Positions 13,288 to 25,371 of a stretch of DNA of 64,000 bases are shown one piece after another; position 1 is the first letter of the stretch; every line of letters begins with the position of its first letter. The notes under the pieces are model-generated. The model did not search any database and was not told where the DNA came from. It was given only the letters and a program-made list of their open reading frames with translations. The position numbers and the translations under genes are program-made. The stretch is from the NCBI GenBank assembly GCA_020152595.1, contig JAIGNY010000895.1:749001-813000 (forward strand). The letters are read 5' to 3'. This stretch comes from Chiridota heheva. Its lineage: Eukaryota; Echinodermata; Holothuroidea; Apodida; Chiridotidae.

Positions 13288-13412
13288 TTATGCACTTGTC
13301 AATTGTATGACTCACCCCTACACCCCCGGACAAGGTGAGTCATTGCACCAAGGTGGGTGGTCAAAACATGTTAATTAATGCACCCTCAGTCACTTAGGTG
13401 ACTGACATTTTT
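13288..13412. mobile_element. Fragment of GCACTTGTC MITE
   Basis: GCACTTGTCAATTGTATGAC and the following ACTCACCCCTACACC, AAGGTGAGTCATTGCACCAA and CAGTCACTTAGGTGACTGAC match the left half of the complete element at 29726-30049. The right terminus is missing. Confidence 0.7.
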
Positions 13413-13588
13413 TTAAATAAAAATGTAGTCAAAAGTGGCAGCTATTCTAAGGTAGATATAATATTATCTTAAATCTCTTGTTAGCCTTCAGGCCTATAAC
13501 ACTGTTGATTGTTTGCAGTGTACGCAATGAGTATGCAGCACTCCTTTACCGGGGTCCATGAACTTCCCCTTTATTTGTGTGGCTTGTA

Positions 13589-14470
13589 AAGGTTAGGTGA
13601 TGGAGCAGGTTGGGTGATGGAGCAGGTTAGGTGATGGAGCAGGTGATGGAGCAGGTTGGGTGATGGAGCAGGTTGGGTGATGGAGCAGGTTGGGTGATGG
13701 AGCAGGTTGGGTGATGGAGCAGGTTGGGTGATGGAGCAGGTTGGGTGATGGAGCAGGTTGGGTGGTGGAGCAGGCTGGGTGATGGAGCAGGTTGGGTGGT
13801 GGAGCAGGCTTGGTGGTGGAGCAGGCTGGGTGGTGGAGGAGCAGGCTGGGTGGTGGAGGAGCAGGCTGGGTGGTGGAGGAGCAGGCTGGGTGGTGGAGGA
13901 GCAGGCTGGGTGGTGGAGGAGCAGGCTGGGTGGTGGAGCAGGCTGGGTGGTGGAGCAGGCTGGGTGATGGAGCAGGTGGGTGATGGAGCAGGTTGGGTGG
14001 TGGAGCAGGCTGGTGGGAGGTTGGGTGGTGGAGCAGGCTTGGTGGTGGAGCAGGCTGGGTGGAGGAGCAGGCTGTGGTGGTGGAGCAGGCTGGGTGGTGG
14101 AGCAGGCTGGGTGGTGGAGCAGGCTGGGTGGTGGAGGAGCAGGCTGGGTGGTGGAGCAGGCTGGGTGGTGGGGCAGGCTGGGTGGTGGGGCAGGCTGGGT
14201 GGTGGGGCAGGCTGGGTGGTGGGGCAGGCTGGGTGGTGGGGCAGGCTGGGTGGTGGGGCAGGCTGGGTGGTGGGGCAGGCTGGGTGGTGGGGCAGGCTGG
14301 GTGGTGGGGCAGGCTGGGTGGTGGGGCAGGCTGGGTGGTGGAGCAGGCTGGGTGGTGGGGCAGGCTGGGTGGTGGGGCAGGCTGGGTGGTGGGGCAGGCT
14401 GGGTGGTGGGGCAGGCTGGGTGGTGGGGCAGGCTGGGTGGTGGGGCAGGCTGGGTGGTGGGGCAGGCTGG
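13589..14470. repeat. 17-bp G-rich minisatellite (TGGGTGGTGGGGCAGGC)
   Basis: About 51 units of TGGGTGGTGGGGCAGGC with variants: GTGATGGAGCAGGT on the left, GTGGTGGAGGAGCAGGC in the middle and the homogeneous GGTGGGGCAGGC form on the right. The gradient suggests recent expansion of the right half. The plus strand is G-rich and the minus strand encodes repetitive proline-rich open frames (284-308 aa). I regard these as compositional artefacts. Confidence 0.95.
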
Positions 14471-15541
14471 CCTCTCTTCAATTTGAGACTGATACAAAAT
14501 CTCAGACCAACTTACCTTAAGTACTAGATTGACTTCTCAATACCCAACCGATTTCTTATCAAGCCTTGATTTCTTCAATTCTGCTCCACCGTGTCACCAA
14601 TCCCAGTTCCACTTCTCACCAATCCCACACTGACTTCTCATCAATCCAAGACTGACATCTCTCCAATTTGGCACTGCTTTGATTCTAAACTATTCAGCAA
14701 ACTTTCAACAACTTATATATTTAAAGTCAAGTCCCTGCCGCTAAGAAAGAAACACCAGGAAAGTGATGGCTATCATTCCCTATTTTAGACTGCCCCATTT
14801 TCAAGTGAAATAGTTTATTTTCAAGTAGCATAATCTTATATCCATGAAATTGAATTAAACAAATTCTCTAGATTAGAATTTAGAAATTTTCGTATAGATT
14901 TTTCGTAAGGGTGAATTGTATGATTTTAATCATGTATTTGTAGTTTACAATATATTGCTGCCATTTGTTTAGTTCATCAAATTGTCTGCACTTTCAGCCG
15001 TTTTGTTTGTAAATTTTATCGTGTTGTATTTTAATCCTTAAAGATTTGTATTAAGCAAGGAAATATTATCATCAGGTCTAAAGTAACATATCAAGTACAA
15101 TCATTATTGTTATTATCGGAAATGATTTTGAAATATTTTTCGGGAATGAAATTAGCTATAATACTATTACAAAAATGTACATTTCAGTTCCTTTGATGTG
15201 TGATGTTAATTTTTAGTGATGATTTTCGAGGTTTCATATGAATAAAACATTTTTCTAGGAATAGGAAGTGTGTGGAGCTGGCCTCTTCAGTGTTTACTTC
15301 TGTGTAGGATTTCCTTGAAATAAAATGTTTATAGCCTAATACTTATCCCAACAGTAGCATTCCAGAGAGATTATTCCCCCAGAATCTTTTGGGAGGGGAC
15401 AAATACACTTGTGTTCCACCAATTTGTAATTATTCCTTGGAAGTAAAAATGTATACATCACTTTGAACCAATAAAGCTGTCAATGAGAGTAGCTGTCTTA
15501 AAAAAAATGCTGAAAATTGGGTTGCCTGGCACCTATATTAG
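14471..15541. other. Non-coding AT-rich DNA
   Basis: Apart from a patch of repeated short phrases (CCAATCCCA, TTCTCACC) at 14520-14650 and the AATAAA at 15241, I see no gene or element here. Confidence 0.4.
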
Positions 15542-15735
15542 GCCTGCCTGTGATGTCACTTTCTGTATGTGATGTCACTTTCTGTATGTGATGTCACTTC
15601 CTGTCTGTGATGTCACTTCCTGTCTGTGATGTCACTTCTTCTTTGTGATATAATTTCCTGTCAGATGTCACTTTCTGAATGTGATGTCACTTCCTGAATA
15701 TGATGTCACTTCCTGAATATGATGTCACTTTCCAC
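15542..15735. repeat. 19-bp tandem repeat with TGATGTCA cores
   Basis: About ten units of TGTGATGTCACTTTCTGTA. Each carries TGATGTCA, one mismatch from the cAMP-response/AP-1-like palindrome TGACGTCA. Confidence 0.9.
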
Positions 15736-17077
15736 ATATGGAGTAGATTGCCAGTCATTTTAAAGAAAAATTTGTTCATGCTCAGAACTTAATATTTCCT
15801 TTTTCATCTTTGTTTATTGACCCTTAAACCAAATCTTAAACAATGGTCAATAAAGTTCCAATGTTGTTTATTTTATAAGCCTAAGGTTGTTTTAAGTGGG
15901 AGGTCTCACATTTGTAGGCATTTTTTTGGCTCTTTCATTTGAATATATATTTTGGCTCTTTCATTTGAACTGTTCCAAAAGGATGGTAAGTTACTGATGT
16001 AGGTTTTTGCAATCACAAACAATAACAAAAGTTTATTATCAATATTCACCATAATGGCATAAACATTTAGACAAATTATGTCAGTGATAAATATTTAGAC
16101 GAATTATTTTGTTCACAAATTTCACTCTAAATGTGGATGAATTGAATGTATGAAAATTTGTAAATAATTTATTCATGGTCAGTACTAATTATGTTTAACT
16201 CATTTATGTCCCAAATGCAGTGCTGTAAATCATATCCTACTGTAGTGATGCATTACAAAGAAAGTAATTATCAAGGGCAGCTTTATGTTATATACTAAAG
16301 CGATTGAAAAAAATTTTTGTGGGTACACAGGAACTTGTGTAAATTAATTTTTGTAATGCATTAAAGTCTAACAGTTTTGCCATTTTCTTATCTTCTACTA
16401 GGCCCACCCTTAGTAAAGTTTAAACAGGGATTGGGCTCTGTGAAAACATCCCTAGTCTGGTTTGTCTAAAAGATTTATAAGCAAAAATTGGGCCAAATGT
16501 ATACTCTGTCAGTAATGTAAGGTTTTCATACAATTTCCATTTTCCAGAAAAATTTAGATACATGAATTGGAAAAAAAATGGAAAATATAGTAGGACAAAT
16601 TTATTGATATGGATTGAATTTTCAGACAAATTGCTTTTTGGGGCTTGGTGGGGAAAGCCATTTCGTGCTGCTATCCACCCTCTCCCGCCTCAGTTATGCC
16701 ACTGTTATAATAGTGAAAAGAATGACAGGTTTTGTCCCATAAAATCTTGAATTTTGAAGAGCAATTGATAACTTTGATTGTTATGGTCAAAATTTTGAAG
16801 AAAAAAAAAAAAAAATTCTCAATTATTATTCTCCAAAATATTAATTACTAAAATGACGTAAATGTTTATCTTTTCCAATTAAATGTTTGTTACAAGCTTT
16901 CGCTTGTTTAACAGAACAGTTTTCTGCCAAGACTTACCCAATCATGATTTAATGCAGGGTTGTAATCTAATGGTCAATATCAAAAGATTGTAAATATTCC
17001 ATGTCATAGACTGCATACTAATTTTCATATATATTCATTATTCTTCAGTTGTTGCTTTCCTTTGCCTACTAAATACA
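15736..17077. other. Non-coding AT-rich DNA
   Basis: No exon or element is recognised. A short direct repeat (TTTGGCTCTTTCATTTGAA) occurs twice near 15925-15970, and there is a poly-A run at 16800-16815. Confidence 0.4.
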
Positions 17078-17333
17078 CAACAGTATATACATACACAGAG
17101 AATATATATATATATATATGTATATACATACACAGAAAAACAGAGTATAAATATACACAGTATATATAAACACAGAGTATATATATGTATGTATATTTAT
17201 AGAGTATATATATAAACACAGAGTGTGTGTATATATATATACACAGAGTATATATATACAGTGTATATACATACAGATTATATTTATATATTTATATACA
17301 CACAGAGTATATATTTATATATAAATACACGGT

Positions 17334-17368
<35 letters not shown>

Positions 17369-17498
17369 CACAGAGTATATATATATATATACATATATAT
17401 ATACACAGTGTATATATATATATATATATAAATACACAGAGTTTATATATATACACAGTATACATATACACAGAGTATATATATATATACACACAAAG
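17078..17498. repeat. TA/TACACAGAG microsatellite
   Basis: Compound (TA)n tract interrupted by ACACAGAG and ACACAGTA motifs over about 420 bp. Open frames on either strand are Y/I-rich low-complexity artefacts. Confidence 0.95.
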
Positions 17499-17709
17499 CA
17501 TGTTAAGAGATTGTTAGTAAGTACTAAATGGAATTTTGTATTCCAGTTTATCAATATTGTAATTTTTCCACAATTAGGTTTCTGAAAATCATGGTTATAA
17601 TTGAAGTATTTATCAGGCCTGTAGGAGAAGGGGCTGTCTCCCAAAAGAAACTTTTTTATAATGATAGATAACATTTCTGTTACTTTTTTCCATTAAGTTG
17701 AGTTGGATT

Positions 17710-18235
17710 GAGTTCCTATGGCCCTATTTATTTTGCTGGCATGGGTGAAACCACAAAGATTTGTCTCATTTTCCCCACCTCATGAACCGTATTTATATTC
17801 TTATATTATACGCCTTCGCTGTGGCATACTCCCCTTTGAATGTCCATACTGGCAGACGGCAAAATATTCCAAGAAATTTAAGATTATGCACTTTGTATAG
17901 CCTACATCATCTAGAGGATGAATATCACTTTGTGCTAAAATGTCCCTTCTATAAGGACATTCGTATAGTTTTCATTCCTCAGTGCTTTTATTACCACCAC
18001 TCATATCTTCATTTGAAACAATTCTATGAATTACAAGCGAATCTTTAAGTTTAATTTTAGCCAGGTTCATATACAAAGCACTTCAAAAGTGCAAGGAATC
18101 TTTAGCATAATTTTTATGTTGTATAAATTAAAACATTATTTTTTTTTTTTTTATCAAAAATTGGTTAATCAATGTACTTTTTTTTTATTTTTGTATGTAA
18201 TAGGCTGGAGGCCTGAATTTTGAATAAAATAAATA
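17710..18235 (+). pseudogene. Non-LTR retrotransposon ORF2 C-terminal remnant (second family)
   Basis: The frame ending at 18048 contains NIPRNLRLCTLYSLHHLEDE followed by YHFVLKCPFYKDIR. This is the cysteine/histidine-containing segment found near the C-terminus of many invertebrate LINE polyproteins. After a frameshift, another frame gives ARFIYKALQKCKESL (about 18060-18110), the usual end of such proteins. The first residues (RLRCGILPFECPYWQ) are in yet another frame. A T-rich 3' region ends GGCTGGAGGCCTGAATTTTG and AATAAAATAAATA. It is a frameshifted, 5'-truncated copy. Confidence 0.75.
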
Positions 18236-18897
18236 TATATTCATAGATATATTCATTATCAGAACAAATGTCACAAGACTTAATCAAGTAACTATCATAT
18301 TATCCCAGACATGTCGGATCCCCTTCAAATTGGAAATAGAACAAATAACTGACTTTTCTTCTTATTGCCAGTAGTCCATTTTCAAAACATAAGGGAAAGT
18401 GCCAGAGTGATATTTTTTGTTACCCCCTCCCTTACTTCTCAAAATGAATTTGGTGCATCATTGCCTTCATGAGTGTCCATTCGCATCGATCTTTATTCCT
18501 TCATAGGGTATGTACACAGGGCGGTAATTCTCCTTCACAAACTGGGGGCATCAGGGCCAAACTTTTATTCCACCAAAAAGTACAGGGTATTTTTCCCCTC
18601 CCCCAGGAATTACAGCACCTGTGTACCATATTTGACAAACATTAAACTATATTTCCTTTTATTTAAACATTTTTTTCTATAAGTTTGGATGTCTGCATTC
18701 CAATCCTTTGTTTTTCACAGAACATTATAAAATGTTCAGAGAAAAGAAGAAATCTATTATATATTATGTAAATTTACAGTCTGCTGAAGTTTTTATTTTA
18801 AAAAGAAATAAAATGGCTCATAAAATGACCTTGAATATTGTGTATTATATTTGTTTTCTATTTGAAGCTTTTAGTCAAAAAGTGGTGAGATGTTTTT
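18236..18897. other. Non-coding DNA
   Basis: AT-rich sequence with no exon or repeat that I can support. Confidence 0.4.
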
Positions 18898-19490
18898 CTT
18901 TGTTTGATGAGGGCTTAACAGCACCACAACAACGAGGGTCAAATTGTGTCTGAGAGGTCAGATCATTCTAGAGATAGGAAGGAAAGAAAATAAGGAGATT
19001 GGGAGAAATACAAGAACTAAAAGTCAAAAAGCTGGGATCGAGAGAGGTGCATGGGTGAGAAAAACAAGTTGAGGGAGGGGGGTGGGAGAGGAGGACTAAA
19101 TATGGTTGTAGAGGAAAGCACGTAGAAGGAAGGAGTTAATTTTATCTGAAGGGTTTTTCTGGAAGAACTCGGCAATTTGAGTTGTGGGGAGCAAGGGAAG
19201 CTCTAGGAAGGTTGTACAGGGGGAAAGCAAGGAGAACGTGATGGACTGTGAGGGTGCAATGGCAATTGTTGCAGAGAGGTTCGGGGTGCCAATAAGGAGG
19301 TGGGAGTGAGTGAGGTGGGTGTGACCTATTCTAAGAAGGGTAATCTGAACATTGTGGACATGAGAGGTTGTGGATGGTGGGTTTGATCGGAATGGTGGGC
19401 TGGATGATGTGGAGTTTGTTATCAATTTGGGAGTCCCATAAGGTTTGCCAGCGGTCACGAACAAGGGAAGCAATAAGCAGTTTGATGTTA
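18898..19490 (-). mobile_element. LINE copy 3 (reverse orientation)
   Basis: Read on the minus strand it encodes LLRIGHTHLTHSHLLIGTPN. After a frame shift comes a segment ending TTQIAEFFQKNPSDKINSFL and LYNHI plus stop, then a C-rich 3' UTR and the tail at 18898-18950 (CACAATTTGACCCTCG, GGTGCTGTTAAGCCCTC, ATCAAACAAA). The RIGHTxLTHxHLL block is typical of the region after the reverse transcriptase/RNase H in I/Jockey-group LINEs. The copy is inactive. Confidence 0.82.
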
Positions 19491-19649
19491 GAAAGGGTTT
19501 TGGGAAATGGGGTAGGGGGGGGAGAACATTTTGCTTTTGTTTAAAAAAAGTGAAAATGTACTGTTCCTGCTCAAACAGTGAGTATTTTGACCCCTGCCCG
19601 TACATTCAATATTCTCCAAGACTGAACAGATTGCAAAGGGTATCATGAA

Positions 19650-20520
19650 GATTTTCAGTGCCCTAGCTTAATCATTTCAGAGAGGCTCGCGCTGCCCTCT
19701 TTTGGCCTTTCCTGCCCCTCAGAAAAAAAGTATTATTTTTAAATGACATGCAGGCCTCCCAGTGACTCTTTTTTTAAATACAGGTTTTTTTAAAGGTTGG
19801 AAAAGTTGAAATAAAGCTTTTTGAAGGTTTTGGATTTAAATAATAAGGTTTATAGAGGTTAACTCATGGAATAAATTTTCATACAATGAGCATATTCTGG
19901 GGCAAAAGGCAGTTGGTGGCGCCAAAAAGTCCTTTACTTACATGAAGTTGGAAATTTTATTTGGTCCTGCTACTTTTTAAATGTGTGTTGAGAACAGATA
20001 TGCTATTAAATGGATGTGTATACTTACCAATGAAGCTAAAACCTTGGCACTCGAATAATTTACCTACATGTAACTTAACCTAACTTAACTTTGAAAATAA
20101 AGGTTTTTAAAGGTTTTAAAGGTTATTTTGAAAGGAATAAAGGTTCAATTTGTCAATAAAGGTTTTTAAAGGTTTTTAAAGGTTTACCGGGATAACATGT
20201 CATTATAGAGGTTAACTTCTTTAAAACCTAATAATCTTAACCTCAAAATTGAAATACCTTAAATGGATACAGAATGATAGCATAGTAAGAAATTGCCCTG
20301 TTTGGCTCATGAATGGTCCTTAATCATTCACAACAGTTTCATTCTGAGGTAGAATTAAAGCTAAAATACCAGAGCTTCACCAGGGGCTCAAGGCTATAGC
20401 AGGCCCTTAGACCCCACACTGAGAAGGCGCAGAGCTTTTGCGCATTAATGTGCCCCTCAATCAAATCTAGCAACCAGCCCCTTTTTTAAATCAAGCTAGA
20501 TGTCTGGACTATTTGCTAGT
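19650..20520 (+). mobile_element. Dispersed repeat family R3, copy 1
   Basis: It begins TTTTCAGTGCCCTAGCTTAA then TTCAGAGAGGCTCGCG. The right part has GAATGATAGCATAGTAAGAA, TTGCCCTGTTTGGCTCATGA, AAATACCAGAGCTTCACCAG and CCCCACACTGAGAAGGC. The same blocks occur in order at 42516-42850 and, in reverse orientation, at 31436-33715. The middle holds degenerate AAAGGTTTTTAAAGG repeats (20090-20230). Confidence 0.65.
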
Positions 20521-20714
20521 AGTTTTCAAACACTGAAATGCTGAGTACAGTACCAACAAGATTAGACCAGTCCAGTAGGTTGAAAATCTTTTTCATTACA
20601 GATCAATTGCTTCTATTACAGTCACAATCCATTCTTAGGGAAAAGCAGGTTCCCTTCTGCAAAAACAGTCCAATTGGGACACAACTTCACACAAGCCATG
20701 CCTTGTATATGGGC

Positions 20715-21240
20715 ATGCAGAGGCAACATTAGCAGAATGCTTAAAAATCTATTACAAAATATCATAATAGAAAAATATTTCATCAAAATTGGTTAAACAT
20801 TGATCATTTTACTTTAAAATCTCAGGCATCAATTTGCATATTTTATTCAAATTTTGTAATGTATAATACAAGACAAACTTGGTGTTTTGTTATGTAAATC
20901 CTTTGCATATCATAAATCATTGAAATGCTGCAAATTCTGTTCAAATGGTTTTTAAGTCTTTACCATACCCCCAAACAAATTGAAGTAAGAATGAACTTCT
21001 CATTGTTTTTAGTGACTAAAGGTATAAGAAAGAAATTTAAAGAATTACATACAGATTTTGAGCTGTCCTCCCAACAATACATCACAAATTCTGCATGAAT
21101 TAAAAACTGATCAAACTTGGATCAGCCATACTTAAAACAGTAAGTGTTTCAGATTCTTTCAAAATTCCCAAACTGATCTCTTAGAATTTAATACTCTTTG
21201 CACCAATTTAGAACTTCATACATGTCTATCAGGAGGGACA
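20715..21240 (+). mobile_element. Diverged TTAA-MITE copy (GTCCATAG family)
   Basis: GCAGAGGCAACATTAGCAGA, then AATATTTCATCAAAATTGGT and TAAACATTGATCATTTTAC, match the element at 38609-39104. The right end (CATGTCTATCAGGAGG) is decayed and no clear TTAA flanks remain. Confidence 0.5.
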
Positions 21241-21950
21241 AAGTATCACCCAGAGAGATTTCACTTCCCGATTCCATGCTTCCTGTCCAGTTGGGAGGTA
21301 AAATTTGGAAATTATTCAAAAGAAATTGGTCAAATTGTTGGGAAATTTGGTAAATCATGGGGAATTTTTGTCAAATTTGGCAATTTCCCAAAAGTAAAAT
21401 TTCCTGAAAATTGGCAAAATTTCCTGATTATTGAAAGACTTTTCAGAAAGTGGAACAAACTGCCCAAAATCGAAAAAATTCTTACTCCCTGAACTTATCC
21501 TTTAATAGTCCTCTTTTATGTGAAATGAAGGCCTACATGTTTGACTAGGGAGTTGCAAGTTGCCATGGCAACTCCCTGCTTTGACCACAGGAATATTTCT
21601 TTTAGTGCTACACTAAATTATCACATCAGCATTACAGGTAATATGCTGGAATTCTTCAGCTTCCATTCAACAAAACTGACCTGTGCATTTCTATTTTATA
21701 ATACTACAATACCAAAGAAATGCTTTGTGAGGTCAAATGCTTTTGGAGGTCAAATTATAATGCTTTTGCAAGTCATGAACATGAGGACACCTTCCAAACT
21801 TGCAACTTGATATGAGAACTTCCATCGTAAAGTTTTCATGCCCTGAATACCGCTTCCTCAGTCAATGGATACTTTTCCTCCATATCCATCTTGATGCATG
21901 CCAAATTTGATCTACATATTTCACGTAGGTCGCACGTCAAAGATATTCCC
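21241..21950. other. Region downstream of MED11, probable 3' UTR in part
   Basis: This lies 3' of the MED11 stop on the minus strand. Degenerate TTTCCTGAAAATTGGCAAAA phrases occur at 21300-21480. No other gene is seen. Confidence 0.35.
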
Positions 21951-22210
21951 TCATATCTGGTCTGTACACCTCTTTAGCTCTGCCAGCTTGACCTTTGCCC
22001 TGTCTGAACGATGAATGGCCATCTGGGCATCCTTCTGAGCAGAATAACTGGACCCTTCATGGGGCTGACCGCTCGCTACTTGTGACAGATAGTTGATTTG
22101 TTTGGCCAAACTGGCCTCCACCTTCTCCAGACTTTTAACGAATGTTTTCGTCTGCTGTTGGAGTTGTCTCTCTGATGGTTTGTCTTTTGCGAGTTCTGCG
22201 AGTGTGCGAC
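21951..22210 (-). CDS. MED11: Mediator subunit MED11, exon 2
   Basis: This is the second and last exon of MED11, a small helical subunit of the Mediator head module. Known biology: it pairs with MED22 and links Mediator to TFIIH and RNA polymerase II during initiation. The exon follows a TTTCAG acceptor (minus strand, 22211-22216). It completes the split glycine from exon 1 and encodes RTLAELAKDKPSERQLQQQT to a stop ending at 21951. The hallmark is LSQVASGQPHEGSSYSAQKD, nearly identical to the vertebrate signature LTQVATGQPHEGSSYxxxKD. After it come the conserved basic helix QMAIHRSDRAKVKLAEL and a C-terminal CTDQ. The joined product is 112 residues, close to the roughly 117 of vertebrate MED11, so the gene looks complete and intact. 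Confidence 0.95.
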
Positions 22211-25200
22211 CTGAAAGGTCAAAATTAAACAAAGAATCCTCAATAAATGTCGTTACTCAACTTTATTTTTCAATAAAGATTTTATTAAAACAAAATACAC
22301 AAGCAAATCTAAAAATTGCCTGAAAGGTGCTTCTATGTCAGAACATTTATAAGAACAATATTGTAATTTTTTTTAAATCTAGCACTTGGCATGATTTGGA
22401 GTAGTAACAGAACAAGTGGTTGTACATATAAAAAACATGAAAGTGTTTAATAATACCAGCCTGCTTTGAAGCAAGTGCAAGGCCATATTTATACAGTGGG
22501 CAGGATTTAGAGGGTGCAAAAGGGAATCCCCCTCCCCCCGCCACCTTTTTCCCCTATATCTTTTGCATGGTGTGAATTTACTGTATGACCCCATTATCTA
22601 TTTGGTTATCTGGATATTTTAAACATCCGGGACTCTTTGCCGGTGCAAACATGCTACGATTTGTGCATAAGTGAACACCACCACGCTTTAGCCTACTGTA
22701 TGTATGCACGATACATATATTTCAAACTTCTTTTCTACAATATTTCTTCTTCCACATGTGCAACAATTTTCTGCAAAAATACTAGAGCGAACGTAGAGAT
22801 TTAGGCCTCTAAAGGTGACCAATTCACTCTAAGTGTAATGGTAAACTGCTTTGACTGGTTGTTCAGTGCACATTATTGTGATTCATCCTCAATAAAGCAC
22901 CAGAATTTTACAGTGTAATGGTAAATTTTTGATTTTCACTGACAAACTGGTTGTTCAGATTTCACAAATTAGTAAGGGGGAAAGAGGAAGTTCCTCTATT
23001 TTATTATTATTGTGATCGTCATCCAGAATACTTGTTTCATACAGTAAATAAAGCACCAGAATTTTGTTCAACAATTGAATACAAAGTGATTTGGGACATC
23101 AGCATTTCTGGTATTATCTGTGATCAATTTGGATGGGATAAATGGAAAAAAGTCTTCCAAATGAAATTAAATCTAGAATGGTGAATGCAAGCAAATTGAC
23201 ACCCATATCTCAGCCAATTTGGCATGTCCCACATGAAATCCTATCCCATCCCTTGTCCCACATGGCATTCCACCATATCTCCCACATGGCATCCCATCCA
23301 TGTCCCACATGACATCCCATCCCTTGTGGCATTCCACCATATGTCCCACATGGCATCCTATCCTATGATCCACATGGCATCCAACCCTATGTCCCACGTA
23401 GATCCCATCTTATGTCCCAAATGGCATCCCACCCCATGTCCCACATGACATCCCATGCCTTGTCCCACATGGCATTCCACCAATCTCCCACATGGCATTC
23501 CACTGTATGTCCCACATGGTATTCCACCATATGTCCCATATGGCATCCCACCCTATAACCCTCATGGCATCCCACCCTATTTCCCACATGGATCCCATCC
23601 TATATGTATGTCCCACATTAATCCAACCATATGTACCACATGACATTCCTCCCTATGTCCCAAATGGCATCCCTCCCTGTGTCCCACATGGCATCTCTCC
23701 CTATGTCCCCCATGGCATCCCACCTTATATCCCACATCAGTGGTTCCCACCTGATGTCCCACATGGCATCCCACCTTATGTTCCACATAGTATCCCTCCC
23801 AATGACATCCTACTATATATGTCCCACAAGACATCCCATTCCATGGCATTTCACCCTATGTCCCGCATGGCATTCCACCATATATCCTACATGGCATTCC
23901 ACCCTGTTCCACATGGCATCCCACCCCATGTCCTACATGGCATCCTACTCCATATCCCACATGGCATCCCATAGGCTTCATAAGAAGTATCATCCTAGCT
24001 ATCAGTCCCTGATTGAGCAAACTATGTATAAAAGTATTAGTTCATACTGTATAATAAACTTATATGCAAATGAACTCTTGAATAAGAAAAAAGGCAGTCA
24101 AATATTTGCCTGATATACATGTAGCCCTTGGTGTATAAAACATGGTACAGTATATATTATATTATATGTCCCGCACAACCCCCATCCATGTCCCACATGG
24201 CATCCCTTCCTATATCCATATGCAGTCACATCTTGTCACACTTCCTGACTGAGCATACTAAATAAAAAAGTCTGGTCAGTTCATATACTGTAGCAACTTT
24301 ATGCAAATAACCACAATAATAAAGGCGGAATTTAATAATCATGCCTGATACAACTGTTGAACTTAATGCCCAAATATTTTGAAGAATTTTAAATCTCAAG
24401 TGCTACAACTTACAAGAGAGACACTTTGAGAATCTCTGAAGAATATTGGAAAATTATATCATTTTACAGTTATCTTCTAAGGAAATATCAAATGTTTTGT
24501 AGACTTTTTATTTTAAAGAAACTAGTCTTCAATCGGTCTTTAGTGTCTCTGAAAAACTAACGTTTTGTAAGGAAATTCTAACCTTCCATAAGGATATCTG
24601 AAGAAAGCTTTAACTTTTTCTTAGGAACTCTGAAGAAACTAACATTAACTGAGAAATTCTCAAAAAACGTTTAACATTTCTGAGGAAATCTGAGGAAGAA
24701 TTGCAGATGGCTGGACGGACGAAATCGCCATAACATAGGTTTGCATTATGCTTCGCATGCTGAATAAAAATAGTCATAGGGGCCTACAATTTTATTTACA
24801 AACCTTCACTTTTGCAAAACTAAATTATAAGTTATGTAACCCCCAGAATACCACACCCCATATGCACCCTTCTTAACCCCACTAAACAGACTCTCAATTG
24901 ATTCTTATTCTTCACACACCAGTAGACCGTAGACATAGCTCCTAATACATCCAATAAATGTCATTTCAATATATGAAGGTCAATTACTCAGTTTTAACCC
25001 CCCCCCCCCCCTTCCCTACGGTTAGTTTCCCCCCTCTAATTGTCAATTATATTTTTATTTAGCAGTTTGAATTTAGATTTTTTTTATAGGGCCCTACCAT
25101 TTGATGTCTTTATTATGTTATTCAATATTTTGAATTAAAATGTTTCACTGACTTAGGCCCTAGGTCTTGTTTTTGTAATGTCGCTTAGGCCTAGGCTATG

Positions 25201-25292
25201 TTCTAAAATGCCCTTAGGCTTTGGGCTAGATTTTTCCATTTATAACTTTTTTATTGATATTCATGAAAGACGTAGCCTAATTTTTTTATTAC
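22211..25292 (-). other. MED11: MED11 intron (3.1 kb)
   Basis: A phase-1 intron with GT (25291-25292 on the minus strand) and AG (22211-22212) ends. It holds a 24-bp minisatellite at 23224-23970, with a few relic units near 24167-24215. Degenerate GAGGAAATCTGAAGAA-like phrases occur at about 24390-24710, and a poly-C run lies at 24999-25011. Confidence 0.85.
23224..23970. repeat. 24-bp minisatellite in the MED11 intron
   Basis: About 31 units of ATGTCCCACATGGCATCCCA plus CCCT, with extensive point and length variation. The reverse complement (GGGATGGCATGTGGGACA-like) is the core repeated inside the 348-bp units at 31.9-33.5 kb, so two arrays of the same motif lie in opposite orientations. 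Confidence 0.9.
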
Positions 25293-25371
25293 CAGCACTG
25301 TGGACAGTTTGAGCTACATCGGATTCAATGCTGGTCAACTCATCCAGGCGATCCTTCAACGACGTTGACAT
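25293..25371 (-). CDS. MED11: Mediator subunit MED11, exon 1
   Basis: This is the first coding exon of MED11. The ATG at 25371-25369 (minus strand) starts MSTSLKDRLDELTSIESDVA, followed by QTVHSA and the first base of a glycine codon, then a GTAATA donor. The pattern matches the vertebrate N-terminal helix (RLRALEDIEREI...ILQNAG), including the small-residue AG just before the splice junction. An upstream in-frame ATG at 25485 would add a longer leader (MRDKYLLNKFEGLRL...). I prefer the internal ATG because it gives the family's length and aligned start. Confidence 0.9.

Larger units (their letters stand above)
12636..15265 (+). other. Probable 3' UTR of the SAM-domain gene
   Basis: There is no coding evidence after the stop at 12635. 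The first convincing polyadenylation hexamer seen on this strand is AATAAA at 15241-15246; a second lies near 15321. If transcription runs that far, the UTR contains a TTAA MITE (12690), a MITE fragment (13288) and a 17-bp minisatellite (13589). The extent is an inference and an earlier end is possible. Confidence 0.35.

Noticed and set aside
13571..14497. Proline-rich 308-codon minus-strand frame and glycine/tryptophan plus-strand frames
   Set aside because: Products of the 17-bp repeat, open in several frames on both strands.
17025..17517. Y/I-rich open frames on both strands
   Set aside because: Low-complexity translation of the TA microsatellite.
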